Shown one piece after another: positions 9,271-17,603 of a DNA stretch of 64,000 nucleotides. Numbering within the stretch: the stretch's first letter is position 1; each line of letters starts with the position of its first letter. The notes below the pieces were generated by a model. That model did not search any database. It was given only the letters and a program-made list of their open reading frames with translations, and was not told where the DNA came from. Location of the stretch: positions 186,001 to 250,000 of the forward strand of contig NZ_BSFC01000021.1 of the NCBI RefSeq assembly GCF_027922145.1. Direction: 5' to 3'. The DNA is from Novosphingobium resinovorum. GTDB taxonomy: Bacteria; Pseudomonadota; Alphaproteobacteria; Sphingomonadales; Sphingomonadaceae. A program made the translations under genes and the position numbers.

Positions 9271-9324
9271 TGCGGACGTCTTATGACAAACCGCCCCTCG
9301 GGATCAAATCCCAGGGTCCTGAAC

Positions 9325-10404
9325 CTAGCGATCAGCACCGGAATGCCCTGAAGCACTTTCCCGCCCTGCTCCCGCGGCAGCGAGCATCATGGCAAGGCCC
9401 GAAGTCTGCGCTGCCGCATCCGTCTGCGATGCCGCCTCGGACCAGTCACCGGCGATGGCTTTCGCCCCGGAATCGCTGAGGGTCCAGACCGCCTTTGCAT
9501 TGCGGCCGGCCCATGCAGCCAGTTCTCCGCGCTCCGGCCCGTCGAGCAGGTCGTCCAGCAAGTGCCCGAGATGAAAAGCGAACACGCCCTTGAACATGCG
9601 CCCGTCCGCACCGATCGAGGGCACCGGCTCACGCAGGATGCCCCCGGGGTTGGACAGCTTGCGGGTAGCCGCGAGCGCCGTCCTGACCGCAAGCATGCGA
9701 TACCGTGGATCGCCGGTGATGCGGGTGAGGTCGCTCAGGCCGCCCAGTAGCACGCCCTGATTGTACGTGAAGCGCGGCTGGCCATTGTTGTGGCAGGCGG
9801 CATCGAGGCCGTCGTTCACCAGCCCTTCGCCGTCGATCATCGTCGATCCTTCGAACCACGCCCATGTCCGCAGGGCCCAGTCGCGATAGCTCGCCTCGCC
9901 GGTCGCGAGGTAAAGCTGCGTCGAGGCGTAGAGCAGGAGTTCGTTGGTGATCGCGTTCTTGTACGTCCGCTTGCGGTCCCACCAGATACCTCCGCCGCAG
10001 CGATCGTCCCAATAGCTGGTGACGATGCGCCGATAGGTCGTGCTGGCATAGTCGAGCAATTCGGGATCGCGATCGACCTGCCAGGCGTGAACGTTGGCGA
10101 TCACCGCCCACAAGTCGTCGTCGTTGAGATAGAGCCCGGAGCGATTACGCACCGCTGCAGAAACGCGCGCGTTCCAGCGATCGTCCCCGGTGCGGCGCGC
10201 ATGGTCGAGCAGGGCATCGACGATCACGAAGCGTTGCCACGCCTCGCTCTGCGCCCAGCCGTCCGGCTTGCCCCACTGCCCGTCGAGATAGGACGCAGCC
10301 GCGCGGGCGCGCGGTGCCCATGCACCGTCCTGCGCACGCGCGCTTCCGGCACAGGCCAGCGCAAGCAGCCCCATCGACAGGCCCACCGCCAACGTCTTCT
10401 TCAA
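9325..10404 (-). CDS. glycoside hydrolase family 76-like protein (alpha-1,6-mannanase type)
   Basis: A 359-residue exported protein. With TTG 10404 as start (ggggag upstream) it begins KKTLAVGLSMGLLALACAGS, a good signal peptide ending ARA-Q. GH76 features follow: YLNDDDLWAVIANVHAW with the candidate catalytic Asp pair, WDDRCGGGIWWD, YKNAITNELLLYAS and FTYNQGVLLGGL. GH76 enzymes cut alpha-1,6-mannan, so glycan trimming in the periplasm or outside is likely. The frame stays open far upstream only as the antisense of the peptidase gene. It is divergent from that gene; no shared function is evident. Confidence 0.8.
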   Translation of the reverse strand: MKKTLAVGLSMGLLALACAGSARAQDGAWAPRARAAASYLDGQWGKPDGWAQSEAWQRFVIVDALLDHARRTGDDRWNARVSAAVRNRSGLYLNDDDLWAVIANVHAWQVDRDPELLDYASTTYRRIVTSYWDDRCGGGIWWDRKRTYKNAITNELLLYASTQLYLATGEASYRDWALRTWAWFEGSTMIDGEGLVNDGLDAACHNNGQPRFTYNQGVLLGGLSDLTRITGDPRYRMLAVRTALAATRKLSNPGGILREPVPSIGADGRMFKGVFAFHLGHLLDDLLDGPERGELAAWAGRNAKAVWTLSDSGAKAIAGDWSEAASQTDAAAQTSGLAMMLAAAGAGRESASGHSGADR

Positions 10405-10512
10405 ACTGTGGTCTCCCCGCCGACCCGTAAGCGCATGACGCTCCACATAAGAAATGCCAGGGGCAGCGCCAATGGCTTTTCCTCGCACGGACCTGTCATT
10501 AGGACATGGGAC

Positions 10513-12777
10513 ATGAACAGAGCCCGTCTGCTGAGCGCCTGCATCCTCGCCGCGCTGCCTTCTGCCGCCCTTCCCGCCTTTGCCGCCCCCGCCGAACGGA
10601 GCGCTTCCGCCATGCCCGAAACCGTACAAGACCTGACCTTCGACCGCGTCTTCGCCAGCCCCTCGCTGGATGGACCGCAGCCGCGCGCGGTCAAGGTCTC
10701 TCCGGACGGACGCTACATCACGCTGCTGCGCGGCCGCGCCGAGGACAAGGACCGCTACGACCTGTGGGCCTACGACCGCCGTAATGGCGAATGGCGCATG
10801 CTGGTCGATTCCCTCAAGCTCGGCTCCGGCCGCGCGCTGAGCGAGGCGGAGAAGATGCAGCGCGAACGCCAGCGCGTCGGCAGTCTCAAGGGCATCATCT
10901 CCTACGAGTGGACCGAGGGCGGCGATGCCGTGCTGGTCCCGCTCGACGGCGACCTCTACCTCGCCGGGATCGACGGGTCTGTGCGCCGCCTGACAGACTC
11001 TCCCGAAGACGAGCTGAACGCCGCGCTGAGTCCGAGGGGCGCCTACGTTTCGTTCGTGCGCGACGGGCGGCTCTACGTCGGCCCGCTCGGCGGGACCGAG
11101 CACAAGCCGATCACCCCGAAGGAAAACGCTGGCACCGTCCACTGGGGCGAGGCCGAGTTCGTCGCGCAGGAGGAAATGGCGCGCATGGACGGCTACTGGT
11201 GGTCGCCCGACGACAGGCTCATCGCCGTCGAGCGCTATGACGAGGCGCCGGTCGGCGTGGTCACCCGCACCGCGATCGGCGCCGAGGGCACGCACACTTA
11301 CCAGCAGCGCTACCCGGCGGCGGGCACGCCCAACGCCCTCGTCTCGCTCCATGTCATGAAGCCGGACGGCAGCGGCCGCGTCGAGGTGGACCTCGGCCCC
11401 GACCGCGACATCTACCTTACCCGCGTCAACTGGGCGCGGGACGGGCGCATGCTCTACGTCCAGCGCCAGAACCGCGAGCAGACCCGCCTCGATATGCTGG
11501 CGGTCGATCCGCAGACCGGCAAGAGCCGCGTCCTGTTCACCGAAGAGGCGGCCAAGGGCAGCTGGGTCAACCTCACCGACAACTACCGCTTCCTGAAGGA
11601 CGGCAGCCTCGTCTGGTGGTCCGAGCGCGACGGCTACGGGCACCTCTACCATTTCCGGAACGGCAAGTGGCAGCAGCTGACCTCGGGCAAGTGGATGGTG
11701 ACCAAGTTGGTTTCCGTGGACGAAACGAAAGGCCGCGTGCTGTTCCTCGGCAACCGCGACGATGTGCTGGCGCCGCAGCTTTACGCCATCGATTTGGCGA
11801 AGCCGGGTACGCCGAAGCAGCTGACCGAGGCAGACTGGGCCAATGCCGCATCGGGCAGCCGGGACGGATCGACGGTGCTCGTCACCCGCTCTTCGACCAC
11901 CCAGCCCTCGCAGACCTACATCGCGGACGAGAACGGCAAACGGCTCGCCTGGGTGGAGGAGAACAAGCTGGATGCCACGCATCCCTATGGCCCTTATCTG
12001 GCCAGTCACCGCCCAACCACGTTCGGCACGATCAAGGCAGCGGATGGTTCCGACCTCCACTGGATGATGATCACTCCGCCGCTGAGGCCCGGCAAGCGCT
12101 ACCCGGTGTTCTTCGAGCACTACGGCGGCCCGCATGTGCAGACGGTGACGCGCGGATGGAAGGGCGCGCTGGCACAGGCCATCGTCGACAAGGGCTACAT
12201 CTACTTCGAGATCGACAACCGCGGCAGCGCCAATCGCGGCGTGGCTTTCGAATCGCAGATCCATCAGGCCATGGGCACCGTCGAGGTGCAGGACCAGCGC
12301 GCCGGGGCCGAATACCTCAAGACGCTGGACTTCGTGGACCCGGCCAAGATCGCGACTTACGGCTGGTCCTACGGCGGCTACATGACGCTCAAGATGCTGG
12401 AGGCCGACCCCGGCCTCTACGCTGCGGGCATCTCCGGCGCGCCGGTGACGAAGTGGGAACTCTACGACACCCATTACACCGAGCGCTACATGGGCGATCC
12501 GCGCAAGGTCGCCGATGCCTATCGCAAGGCCGACACGCTGGATGATGCAGGCAAGATCGCCGATCCGCTGCTGCTGATCCACGGCATGTCGGACGACAAC
12601 GTGGTGTTCGAGAACAGCACCACCCTCATCGCCAAGATGCAGGGCGAGGCGACGCCGTTCGAGATGATGCTCTATCCCGGGCAGACCCACGCCGTGCGCG
12701 GCCCGCACATCAGCGTGCACCTGTGGAACAGCATCTTCGGCTTCCTCGAACGCCACGAGGTGAAGCCGGAGGAGTGA
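10513..12777 (+). CDS. S9B family dipeptidyl-peptidase IV-like serine peptidase
   Basis: A 754-residue secreted peptidase. The signal peptide (about 1-25, ending AFA-A) is followed by a beta-propeller domain (about 50-490) and an alpha/beta-hydrolase domain. The catalytic triad is Ser619 (GWSYGGY), Asp694 (HGMSDDNV) and His726 (PGQTHAVRG). The EE pair needed for N-terminal binding is visible as AQEEMARMDGYWWS. It removes X-Pro or X-Ala dipeptides from peptide N-termini in the periplasm. Start 10513 follows gacatgggac and gives a clean signal peptide. Length is normal for the family. Confidence 0.92.
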   Translation: MNRARLLSACILAALPSAALPAFAAPAERSASAMPETVQDLTFDRVFASPSLDGPQPRAVKVSPDGRYITLLRGRAEDKDRYDLWAYDRRNGEWRMLVDSLKLGSGRALSEAEKMQRERQRVGSLKGIISYEWTEGGDAVLVPLDGDLYLAGIDGSVRRLTDSPEDELNAALSPRGAYVSFVRDGRLYVGPLGGTEHKPITPKENAGTVHWGEAEFVAQEEMARMDGYWWSPDDRLIAVERYDEAPVGVVTRTAIGAEGTHTYQQRYPAAGTPNALVSLHVMKPDGSGRVEVDLGPDRDIYLTRVNWARDGRMLYVQRQNREQTRLDMLAVDPQTGKSRVLFTEEAAKGSWVNLTDNYRFLKDGSLVWWSERDGYGHLYHFRNGKWQQLTSGKWMVTKLVSVDETKGRVLFLGNRDDVLAPQLYAIDLAKPGTPKQLTEADWANAASGSRDGSTVLVTRSSTTQPSQTYIADENGKRLAWVEENKLDATHPYGPYLASHRPTTFGTIKAADGSDLHWMMITPPLRPGKRYPVFFEHYGGPHVQTVTRGWKGALAQAIVDKGYIYFEIDNRGSANRGVAFESQIHQAMGTVEVQDQRAGAEYLKTLDFVDPAKIATYGWSYGGYMTLKMLEADPGLYAAGISGAPVTKWELYDTHYTERYMGDPRKVADAYRKADTLDDAGKIADPLLLIHGMSDDNVVFENSTTLIAKMQGEATPFEMMLYPGQTHAVRGPHISVHLWNSIFGFLERHEVKPEE

Positions 12778-12808
12778 GGTGTCGGGCGCCTGCTCGCAAC
12801 ACATCGTC

Positions 12809-12893
12809 GTCATCCTCGCGAACGCGGGGACCCAACTGATGCTCTTTCAACAGGCACCGTCAGGAGATGGGTTCCCGCCTTCGCGGGAATGAC
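12809..12893. repeat. REP-type palindrome (GTCATCC / GGGAATGAC family)
   Basis: GTCATCctCGCGAACGCGGGG at the left and its near-complement ending CGCGGGAATGAC at the right flank about 40 bp of loop. It sits downstream of the peptidase gene and is an intergenic palindromic repeat of the type common in sphingomonads. Confidence 0.6.
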
Positions 12894-12903
12894 CATTCTC
12901 CGC

Positions 12904-12973
12904 CATTGCGAGCGTAGCGAAGCAATCCAGAGCTGCCTAAACCTCCCTGGATTGCTTCGCTACGCTGCCAATG
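12904..12973. repeat. REP-A palindromic repeat, copy 1
   Basis: CATTGCGAGCGTAGCGAAGC with AATCCAG following, then a short loop and the reverse complement CTGGATTGCTTCGCTACGC, ending CAATG. The same 27-bp arms recur at five other sites in the window, always between genes. The right arm here has one change (gctgcc). Confidence 0.85.
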
Positions 12974-12991
12974 ACGAGGTTGGTGAAAAGT

Positions 12992-13777
12992 TCAGGCGGC
13001 CTTCCTGCGCCGCACCATCTCGCGCTCGTCCGAGCGCAGCGTCAGCACCGATACGCCGGTAGCGGTGACGGCGACGGTGTGCTCGAACTGGGCGGACAGC
13101 GAGCCGTCCTTCGTCCGCACCGTCCAGCCGTCGCCTTCGGTCCAAACGCTGCGGCGGCCGCGATTGAGCATCGGCTCGATAGTGAAGACCATGCCCTCGC
13201 GCAGCAGCATGCCGGTGTTCGGCCTGCCGAAGTGGAGGATCTGCGGGTCTTCGTGCATCTCGCGGCCGATGCCGTGGCCGCAGTATTCGCGCACGATCGA
13301 ATAGCCGTGGCGCTTGGCGTGCTTCTCGATCGCAGCGCCAATGTCCCCCAGCCTCGCGCCGGGGCGGACGGTGCGAATGCCCATCCACAGAGCCTCGTAA
13401 GTGACCTGCACAAGCCGCCGCGCCGCAGGATCGACATTGCCGACCATGTAGGTCTTGCTGGAATCGGCGATGAAACCGTCCTTCTCCAGCGTGATGTCGA
13501 AGTTGACGATATCCCCGTCTCGCAGCACGTCCGACGAGGACGGCACACCGTGACAGACCACGTCGTTGACCGAGGAGTTGAGCACGAAACCATAACCGTA
13601 CTGCCCCTTGCTGGCAGGGCGGGACTGCAGGTCGTCGACGATGAACCGCTCGACCAGAGTATCGATATCGAGCGTCGATCGGCCGATCAGCGATACGGTG
13701 TCCAGCATCTCGAACACCGAGGCCAGCAGACGCCCGGCCTGCGCCATCAGCGCCAGTTCTTCAGGCGTCTTGGTCAC
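12992..13777 (-). CDS. map: type I methionine aminopeptidase
   Basis: A 261-residue MetAP. It has the substrate-side CHGVPSS histidine and the five-ligand metal set: Asp in NFDITLEKDGF, Asp in IADSS, His in GHGIGREMHEDP, a Glu in TIEPM and the final Glu in FEHTVAV. It removes initiator Met from new proteins in the cytoplasm. The ATG overlaps the ParD-like stop by 4 bp (ATGA), so translation is coupled. This may be a second MetAP beside the housekeeping copy, which cannot be checked here. Confidence 0.92.
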   Translation of the reverse strand: MTKTPEELALMAQAGRLLASVFEMLDTVSLIGRSTLDIDTLVERFIVDDLQSRPASKGQYGYGFVLNSSVNDVVCHGVPSSSDVLRDGDIVNFDITLEKDGFIADSSKTYMVGNVDPAARRLVQVTYEALWMGIRTVRPGARLGDIGAAIEKHAKRHGYSIVREYCGHGIGREMHEDPQILHFGRPNTGMLLREGMVFTIEPMLNRGRRSVWTEGDGWTVRTKDGSLSAQFEHTVAVTATGVSVLTLRSDEREMVRRRKAA

Positions 13778-13986
13778 GCGGCCCTTACCCCCAGCGTTGG
13801 CGGCGACACCCCGGCCGAACTAAGTTCGCGTTCCATGATCTCGGCGAAGCTGAGGCCGGGGTTGGTCTCGCACAGCATGCCGACCTTGATCCAGTACGCG
13901 GCCTGCGCGTTGATCGAGCGGCAGGAGACCTTGCTCGCTCGGCGGACCTGTTCGTGCAGGTCGTCATCGATGTTCACGATGCCCAT
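13774..13986 (-). CDS. ParD-like ribbon-helix-helix protein
   Basis: A 70-residue protein that starts MGIVNIDDDLHEQVRRASK, a ribbon-helix-helix DNA-binding segment as in ParD-like antitoxins. A tail follows (SINAQAAYWIKVGMLCETNP) with LSFAEIMERELSS near the end. There is no ParE-like toxin gene; the partner in the operon is map, overlapped by ATGA. Start 13986 gives the conserved N-terminus; an ATG 20 codons further up would lie beyond the palindrome. A 28-bp palindrome sits 12 bp upstream, so it most likely autoregulates the operon. Antitoxin activity is only suggested by the family name. Confidence 0.78.
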   Translation of the reverse strand: MGIVNIDDDLHEQVRRASKVSCRSINAQAAYWIKVGMLCETNPGLSFAEIMERELSSAGVSPPTLGVRAA

Positions 13987-13997
13987 TGGAAAGTTCC

Positions 13998-14025
13998 ATA
14001 TATGATTCGTATATGAACCATATAT
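13998..14025. promoter_or_regulatory. 28-bp palindromic operator upstream of the ParD-like/map operon
   Basis: The arms ATATATGATTC and GAACCATATAT match at 10 of 11 positions around a GTATAT spacer that is itself nearly symmetric. It lies just upstream of the ParD-like start at 13986. Ribbon-helix-helix antitoxins bind such sites in their own promoters, so an autoregulatory operator is the best reading. Confidence 0.65.
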
Positions 14026-14050
14026 AGCGGGCTTCGCGCATCGCAAGAGT

Positions 14051-14079
14051 GCCCCGCCGCGATGGACTCGTGGCGGGGC
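14051..14079 (-). terminator. GC hairpin downstream of the TBDR gene
   Basis: GCCCCGCC and GGCGGGGC pair perfectly, with a further CGA/TCG inside. It sits 10 bp after the stop of the minus-strand TBDR and before the ParD-like operon. No T-run follows. Probable terminator or 3'-stabilising structure. Confidence 0.6.
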
Positions 14080-14088
14080 GGGTAGGGG

Positions 14089-16176
14089 TCAGCGCGCCGG
14101 GCCGCCGAAGCGGAAGCTGGCTTCCACGCCCAGCGTGCGCGGACGCAGGCGGTTGGAGGTGATGTCGAAGCTCGTGGGCCCGATCTGCTGCACTTGGCGG
14201 AAACTGGTAGCGCCGTTCTCGTCGGTGAGGTTGTCGGCGAACAGGGCGATGGTCAGCTGCGCGAACTCGACCCCGATCCGCGCATCCACGCGGTCGATGG
14301 TGTCGCCCGGCAGGAACGCGGCGTAGGACGAATTGCGGCGCGGCGAGCTGTGCTGCCAGCCCACCCGGCCGAACGCCTGCACAGTGTCGGTGATCGCGGC
14401 TGCGTAGTCAATCGAGGCGTTGGCGGTGAACTTCGCGACGTCGTCCACGGCCGAGCCCTTGACGATGGCGGTGCCGGAGACGGCATCGGTGTACTCGGCA
14501 TCGACGTAAGCACCGCCCGCCGAGAGCGTCAGGCCCTGCACCGGCTGCGCGACGAGGCTCAGTTCGGCACCCTTGGTGTGGGTGCCGTTGGAATTGACCA
14601 GTCCGTTGAAGGACGTTCCCGGGATCGGGATGCGGACCGCCACGTCCTTCCAGTCGCTGTAGAATACCGCAGCCTCAATCGAGAGCTTGCGCTCCCACAG
14701 CTCGGCCTTTGCGCCCACTTCATAGGTCCAGATCGAATCCTGGCTCAGTGCCGCGGGCAGTTCGACGCCGTAGATCGGACCGAGGATCAGCGGCACCGTC
14801 GGCTGCAACTGGCCCGAGCGGAAGCCCTTGGCGGCGCTGGCATAGATCGTGGTGTTCTCCACCGGGTGCCATGCCACGGAGAAGCGCGGGTTCCACGACT
14901 TGTAGGTGTCACCCGGCTGGTCGGTAACGACGCCGGAATTCGCCTCGAAGCCGCGCAGTCGGTCCTCGAAGTAGCGCAGGCCAGCGGTCAGGTCGACGGG
15001 CATGCCGGGCAGCGTATAAGTCGCCTCGCCGAAGAGGGCGCGGGCGCGCGAGTTGATCTGGGCATCGTTGTCGATGCCGCGCGCGGGGAACTTGACGGTA
15101 TCGTTGCGCTGGGAATCGCGCGCATAGGCGCCCACGGTCCACTTGAGCGGGCCGTCGCCGGTCGAAGCCAGGCGCAGTTCGTGAGCGTCGAGTGCGATGT
15201 CGATGTTCGTCTCGATGCTGCCGATCGAGGACATGCCGCTCTGCGGCACCCCGAAATCGCTGTGGGTGTAGCTGTAGAACAGCTCCGCCCCGCCGAGATC
15301 ATAGCGGGCGGTGGCGCCGTAAAGCTCCATCCGGCTCTTGCTGTAGGGCACCGTGCCGCGCGTCTGCTGATCGTCGTCGCGCGCGCTAGATCCGCCCGCC
15401 GGGAAGTCCGACTTCGACCACCAGTAGCTGCCGGTGATCGACAAGCGGTCGACGGGATCGAAGCGCAGCCTCGCACGGAAGGTGTCGTAAGTCTGGTCGT
15501 TGACGTTGGTTGCGCCGGTGCTGCTGTTGTCCACCCAGCCCTGGTAGCGTTCATGGGTGCCTGCGACGCGAACGGCGAGCACTCCGGGCACGATAGGTGC
15601 ATTGAAGGCACCCTTAGCCCCCCCGTTGGTGCCGCCTCCGCGCGTGTCCGAGACCATACCCAGACCCTTGGCTTCCCACTGGTCGAGGTCAGCGCCGCGC
15701 GTCAGGATGCGCACGGTGCCGCCCATCGAACCCTCGCCAAACAGCGTCCCCTGCGGCCCGCGCAGGATTTCGACGCGGTCGAGATCCCAGGCGCGCACGT
15801 CCGGGCTGAGCGGCACGGTGACGCCGGTGAACGGCAGGTCGTCGAGGTAGTATCCGTTCTCGTTGGCACCCAGCGAGGTCGAGATGCCGCGGATGGTGAT
15901 CTTCGTGCCGAGCGCCGAGCCGCCGTCATAGATGCCCACGCCGGGCGCTTCCTGCAAGAAATCCGCCAGGTTCGCCGCACCGCGCTTTTCCAGCGCCGCG
16001 CCGCTGACCGCGGTGACCGCGATCGGCACATCGACCGCGCGTTCCTCGCGCTTGCGGGCGGTGACGATGATGTCGCCATCGGCATCCGCCGCACCGGGAG
16101 CCTGCTCCTGCGCCATGACCGGCGTGCTCATGACAGCCGCACAGACCAGCGCAACGTGACTGACCATACGAACCAT
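14089..16176 (-). CDS. TonB-dependent outer-membrane receptor
   Basis: A 695-residue TBDR. It has a signal peptide (about 1-22, ending VMA-Q), GDIIVTARKREERAVDVPIA opening the plug, plug motif KITIRGIS with DRVEILRGPQGTLFGEGS, and a barrel ending LGVEASFRFGG. It imports an unknown substrate across the outer membrane. ATG 16176 was chosen for its gggggaag site; the frame is open for 25 further codons. It belongs to a different subgroup from the receptors at 6036, 23607 and 38726, lacking their paired-cysteine loops. It is divergent from two NTF2-like genes, with two palindromes between. Confidence 0.9.
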   Translation of the reverse strand: MVRMVSHVALVCAAVMSTPVMAQEQAPGAADADGDIIVTARKREERAVDVPIAVTAVSGAALEKRGAANLADFLQEAPGVGIYDGGSALGTKITIRGISTSLGANENGYYLDDLPFTGVTVPLSPDVRAWDLDRVEILRGPQGTLFGEGSMGGTVRILTRGADLDQWEAKGLGMVSDTRGGGTNGGAKGAFNAPIVPGVLAVRVAGTHERYQGWVDNSSTGATNVNDQTYDTFRARLRFDPVDRLSITGSYWWSKSDFPAGGSSARDDDQQTRGTVPYSKSRMELYGATARYDLGGAELFYSYTHSDFGVPQSGMSSIGSIETNIDIALDAHELRLASTGDGPLKWTVGAYARDSQRNDTVKFPARGIDNDAQINSRARALFGEATYTLPGMPVDLTAGLRYFEDRLRGFEANSGVVTDQPGDTYKSWNPRFSVAWHPVENTTIYASAAKGFRSGQLQPTVPLILGPIYGVELPAALSQDSIWTYEVGAKAELWERKLSIEAAVFYSDWKDVAVRIPIPGTSFNGLVNSNGTHTKGAELSLVAQPVQGLTLSAGGAYVDAEYTDAVSGTAIVKGSAVDDVAKFTANASIDYAAAITDTVQAFGRVGWQHSSPRRNSSYAAFLPGDTIDRVDARIGVEFAQLTIALFADNLTDENGATSFRQVQQIGPTSFDITSNRLRPRTLGVEASFRFGGPAR

Positions 16177-16247
16177 AGAAATCTTCCCCCTGAGTCCCGA
16201 GACACGCACAAGCGGCCTCCCATCCAGAGGCGCGACTAGGCGATATT

Positions 16248-16260
16248 CCATAATCTATGG
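16248..16260. promoter_or_regulatory. palindrome in the TBDR/NTF2 divergent promoter region
   Basis: CCATA-ATC-TATGG has perfect 5-bp arms 72 bp upstream of the TBDR start. A second symmetric site, CAATC-AC-GATTG, is at 16318-16329 beside an AT-rich tract on the NTF2-like side. Both are candidate operators; no regulator gene is adjacent. Confidence 0.3.
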
Positions 16261-16409
16261 TTAAGATCGGGCTTACATTCCGCCGGGCCTTGGTTGCCGG
16301 CCATGCAATTATATAACCAATCACGATTGTTTTATTTTATCGAAGCCCTATCCTCGACCACATGGATCGGCGTCCAAAGCATGCTGCCGACCGCTATAGG
16401 AGAGGCCCT

Positions 16410-16988
16410 ATGGTCACCGATGCCGAGATCGAGAATCTTGTCGCGCGACGCGACATTTATGCCGTTCTCACCCGCTATTCCCGCGCACTGGACCGCTGCG
16501 ACGTGGACCTCATGCGCAGCGTCTATTGGCCCGACGGCACCGACAGCCACGGCGTCTTCGACGGCAATGCGGCCGACTTCGCGGACTTCATCGTGCGCGA
16601 AATCCAGGAGTGGTTCGAGGTCACCATGCACGGCCTCATGAACGTGCACATGGAGATCGCGGGTGACCGCGCCGCGACCGAAACCTATCTCTTCGCCTAT
16701 CACAAGGTACGGGAAAGCAAGGCGCAGGAAATCTTCGGTTCGCGCTACATGCGAATGTTCGCGGGGCAAGGTCTCGATCCGGCGCACCACACCTTCTACT
16801 TCGGTGGGCGCTATCTCGACCAGTTCGAGCGGCGCGCGGGAGAATGGCGCATCCTGCACCGCAAGGTCGTGATGGACTGGAACGACAACCACCCCTCGAA
16901 CGAGATTCTCGATCAGGGCATGTTCGCCACCCTGCGCCCGCTTGGCGAACGTGGCCTCGGCGATCCGGTGTGGGCCAACCGGCCGTGA
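16410..16988 (+). CDS. NTF2/SnoaL-like protein
   Basis: A 192-residue NTF2-like protein with YAVLTRYSRALDRCDVDLM, then SVYWPDGTDSHGVF, NVHMEIAG and a C-terminal VVMDWNDNHPSNEI. Start 16410 follows ggagaggccct; an ATG 16 codons earlier has no such site. The next gene overlaps it by GTGA and is a tandem paralogue, so the two probably form a heteromer or act on successive substrates. The family holds small lyases, isomerases and dehydratases. Divergence from a TBDR gene points to catabolism of the imported compound. Confidence 0.78.
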   Translation: MVTDAEIENLVARRDIYAVLTRYSRALDRCDVDLMRSVYWPDGTDSHGVFDGNAADFADFIVREIQEWFEVTMHGLMNVHMEIAGDRAATETYLFAYHKVRESKAQEIFGSRYMRMFAGQGLDPAHHTFYFGGRYLDQFERRAGEWRILHRKVVMDWNDNHPSNEILDQGMFATLRPLGERGLGDPVWANRP

Positions 16989-17587
16989 TCCCCGCCCTCT
17001 CCGCGCGCGAACGGCTTGCCGAACTGGTCGCGGTGCGCGACGTGGAAGCCGTGCTGACGCGCTATTGCCGCGCCCTCGACCGCGCCGACCTCGCCGTAAT
17101 GGAGACCGTGTACTGGCCCGATGGCGAGGACATCCACGGCATCTATGTCGGCCGCGCCAGCGAATTCGTGCCCTTCATCATCGGCGAGATCACGCAATAC
17201 TTCGCCATGGGCACGCATTGCCTGCTCAACATCCACATAGAGGTTTCGGGCGATTTCGCTGTCGCGGAAAGCTACCTCTATTCCGCCTGCCGGGTTCGGG
17301 CCGGGATAGTCGAGGCCCTGCTCGGGAGCCGCTACTTTGGGCAGCTGGCCGGAAGCGGGCTGGATCAGGGCAACGAGATGTTCGTGATGGCCGGGCGCTA
17401 TCTCGATCGCCTCGAACGCCGCGAGGGAGAGTGGCGCATCCTGCGTCGGCAGGTCGTCACGGACTGGAACGATTCCCGGCCCTCGAACGAAATCCGCAAC
17501 GAAGGAATGCATGCCGACCTGCGCCCCATCGGCGAATGGGGGAGCGGCGACCCGGTATATGCCAATAGCCGCTTCGTGACGGACTGA
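16985..17587 (+). CDS. NTF2/SnoaL-like protein (tandem paralogue)
   Basis: A 200-residue protein starting at GTG 16985, which overlaps the previous stop (GTGA). It aligns with its neighbour along its length: VLTRYCRALDRADLAVMET, VYWPDGEDIHGIY, LLNIHIEVSG, RYLDRLERREGEWRIL and TDWNDSRPSNEI. Conserved Tyr, Arg, Asp and His residues shared by both are likely active-site groups. Coupled translation suggests equal amounts of the two. The reaction is unknown. Confidence 0.77.
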   Translation: MIPALSARERLAELVAVRDVEAVLTRYCRALDRADLAVMETVYWPDGEDIHGIYVGRASEFVPFIIGEITQYFAMGTHCLLNIHIEVSGDFAVAESYLYSACRVRAGIVEALLGSRYFGQLAGSGLDQGNEMFVMAGRYLDRLERREGEWRILRRQVVTDWNDSRPSNEIRNEGMHADLRPIGEWGSGDPVYANSRFVTD

Positions 17588-17603
17588 TTATCCCGTTCCA
17601 TCG

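Noticed and set aside
10405..12813. Long open minus-strand frame continuing the GH76 gene upstream to 12813
   Set aside because: It is the exact antisense of the DPP-IV-type peptidase, whose motifs and catalytic triad are intact. The GH76 signal peptide starts at 10404.
13774..13986. A classical ParDE toxin-antitoxin pair
   Set aside because: No ParE/RelE-like gene is adjacent; the overlapping partner is methionine aminopeptidase.
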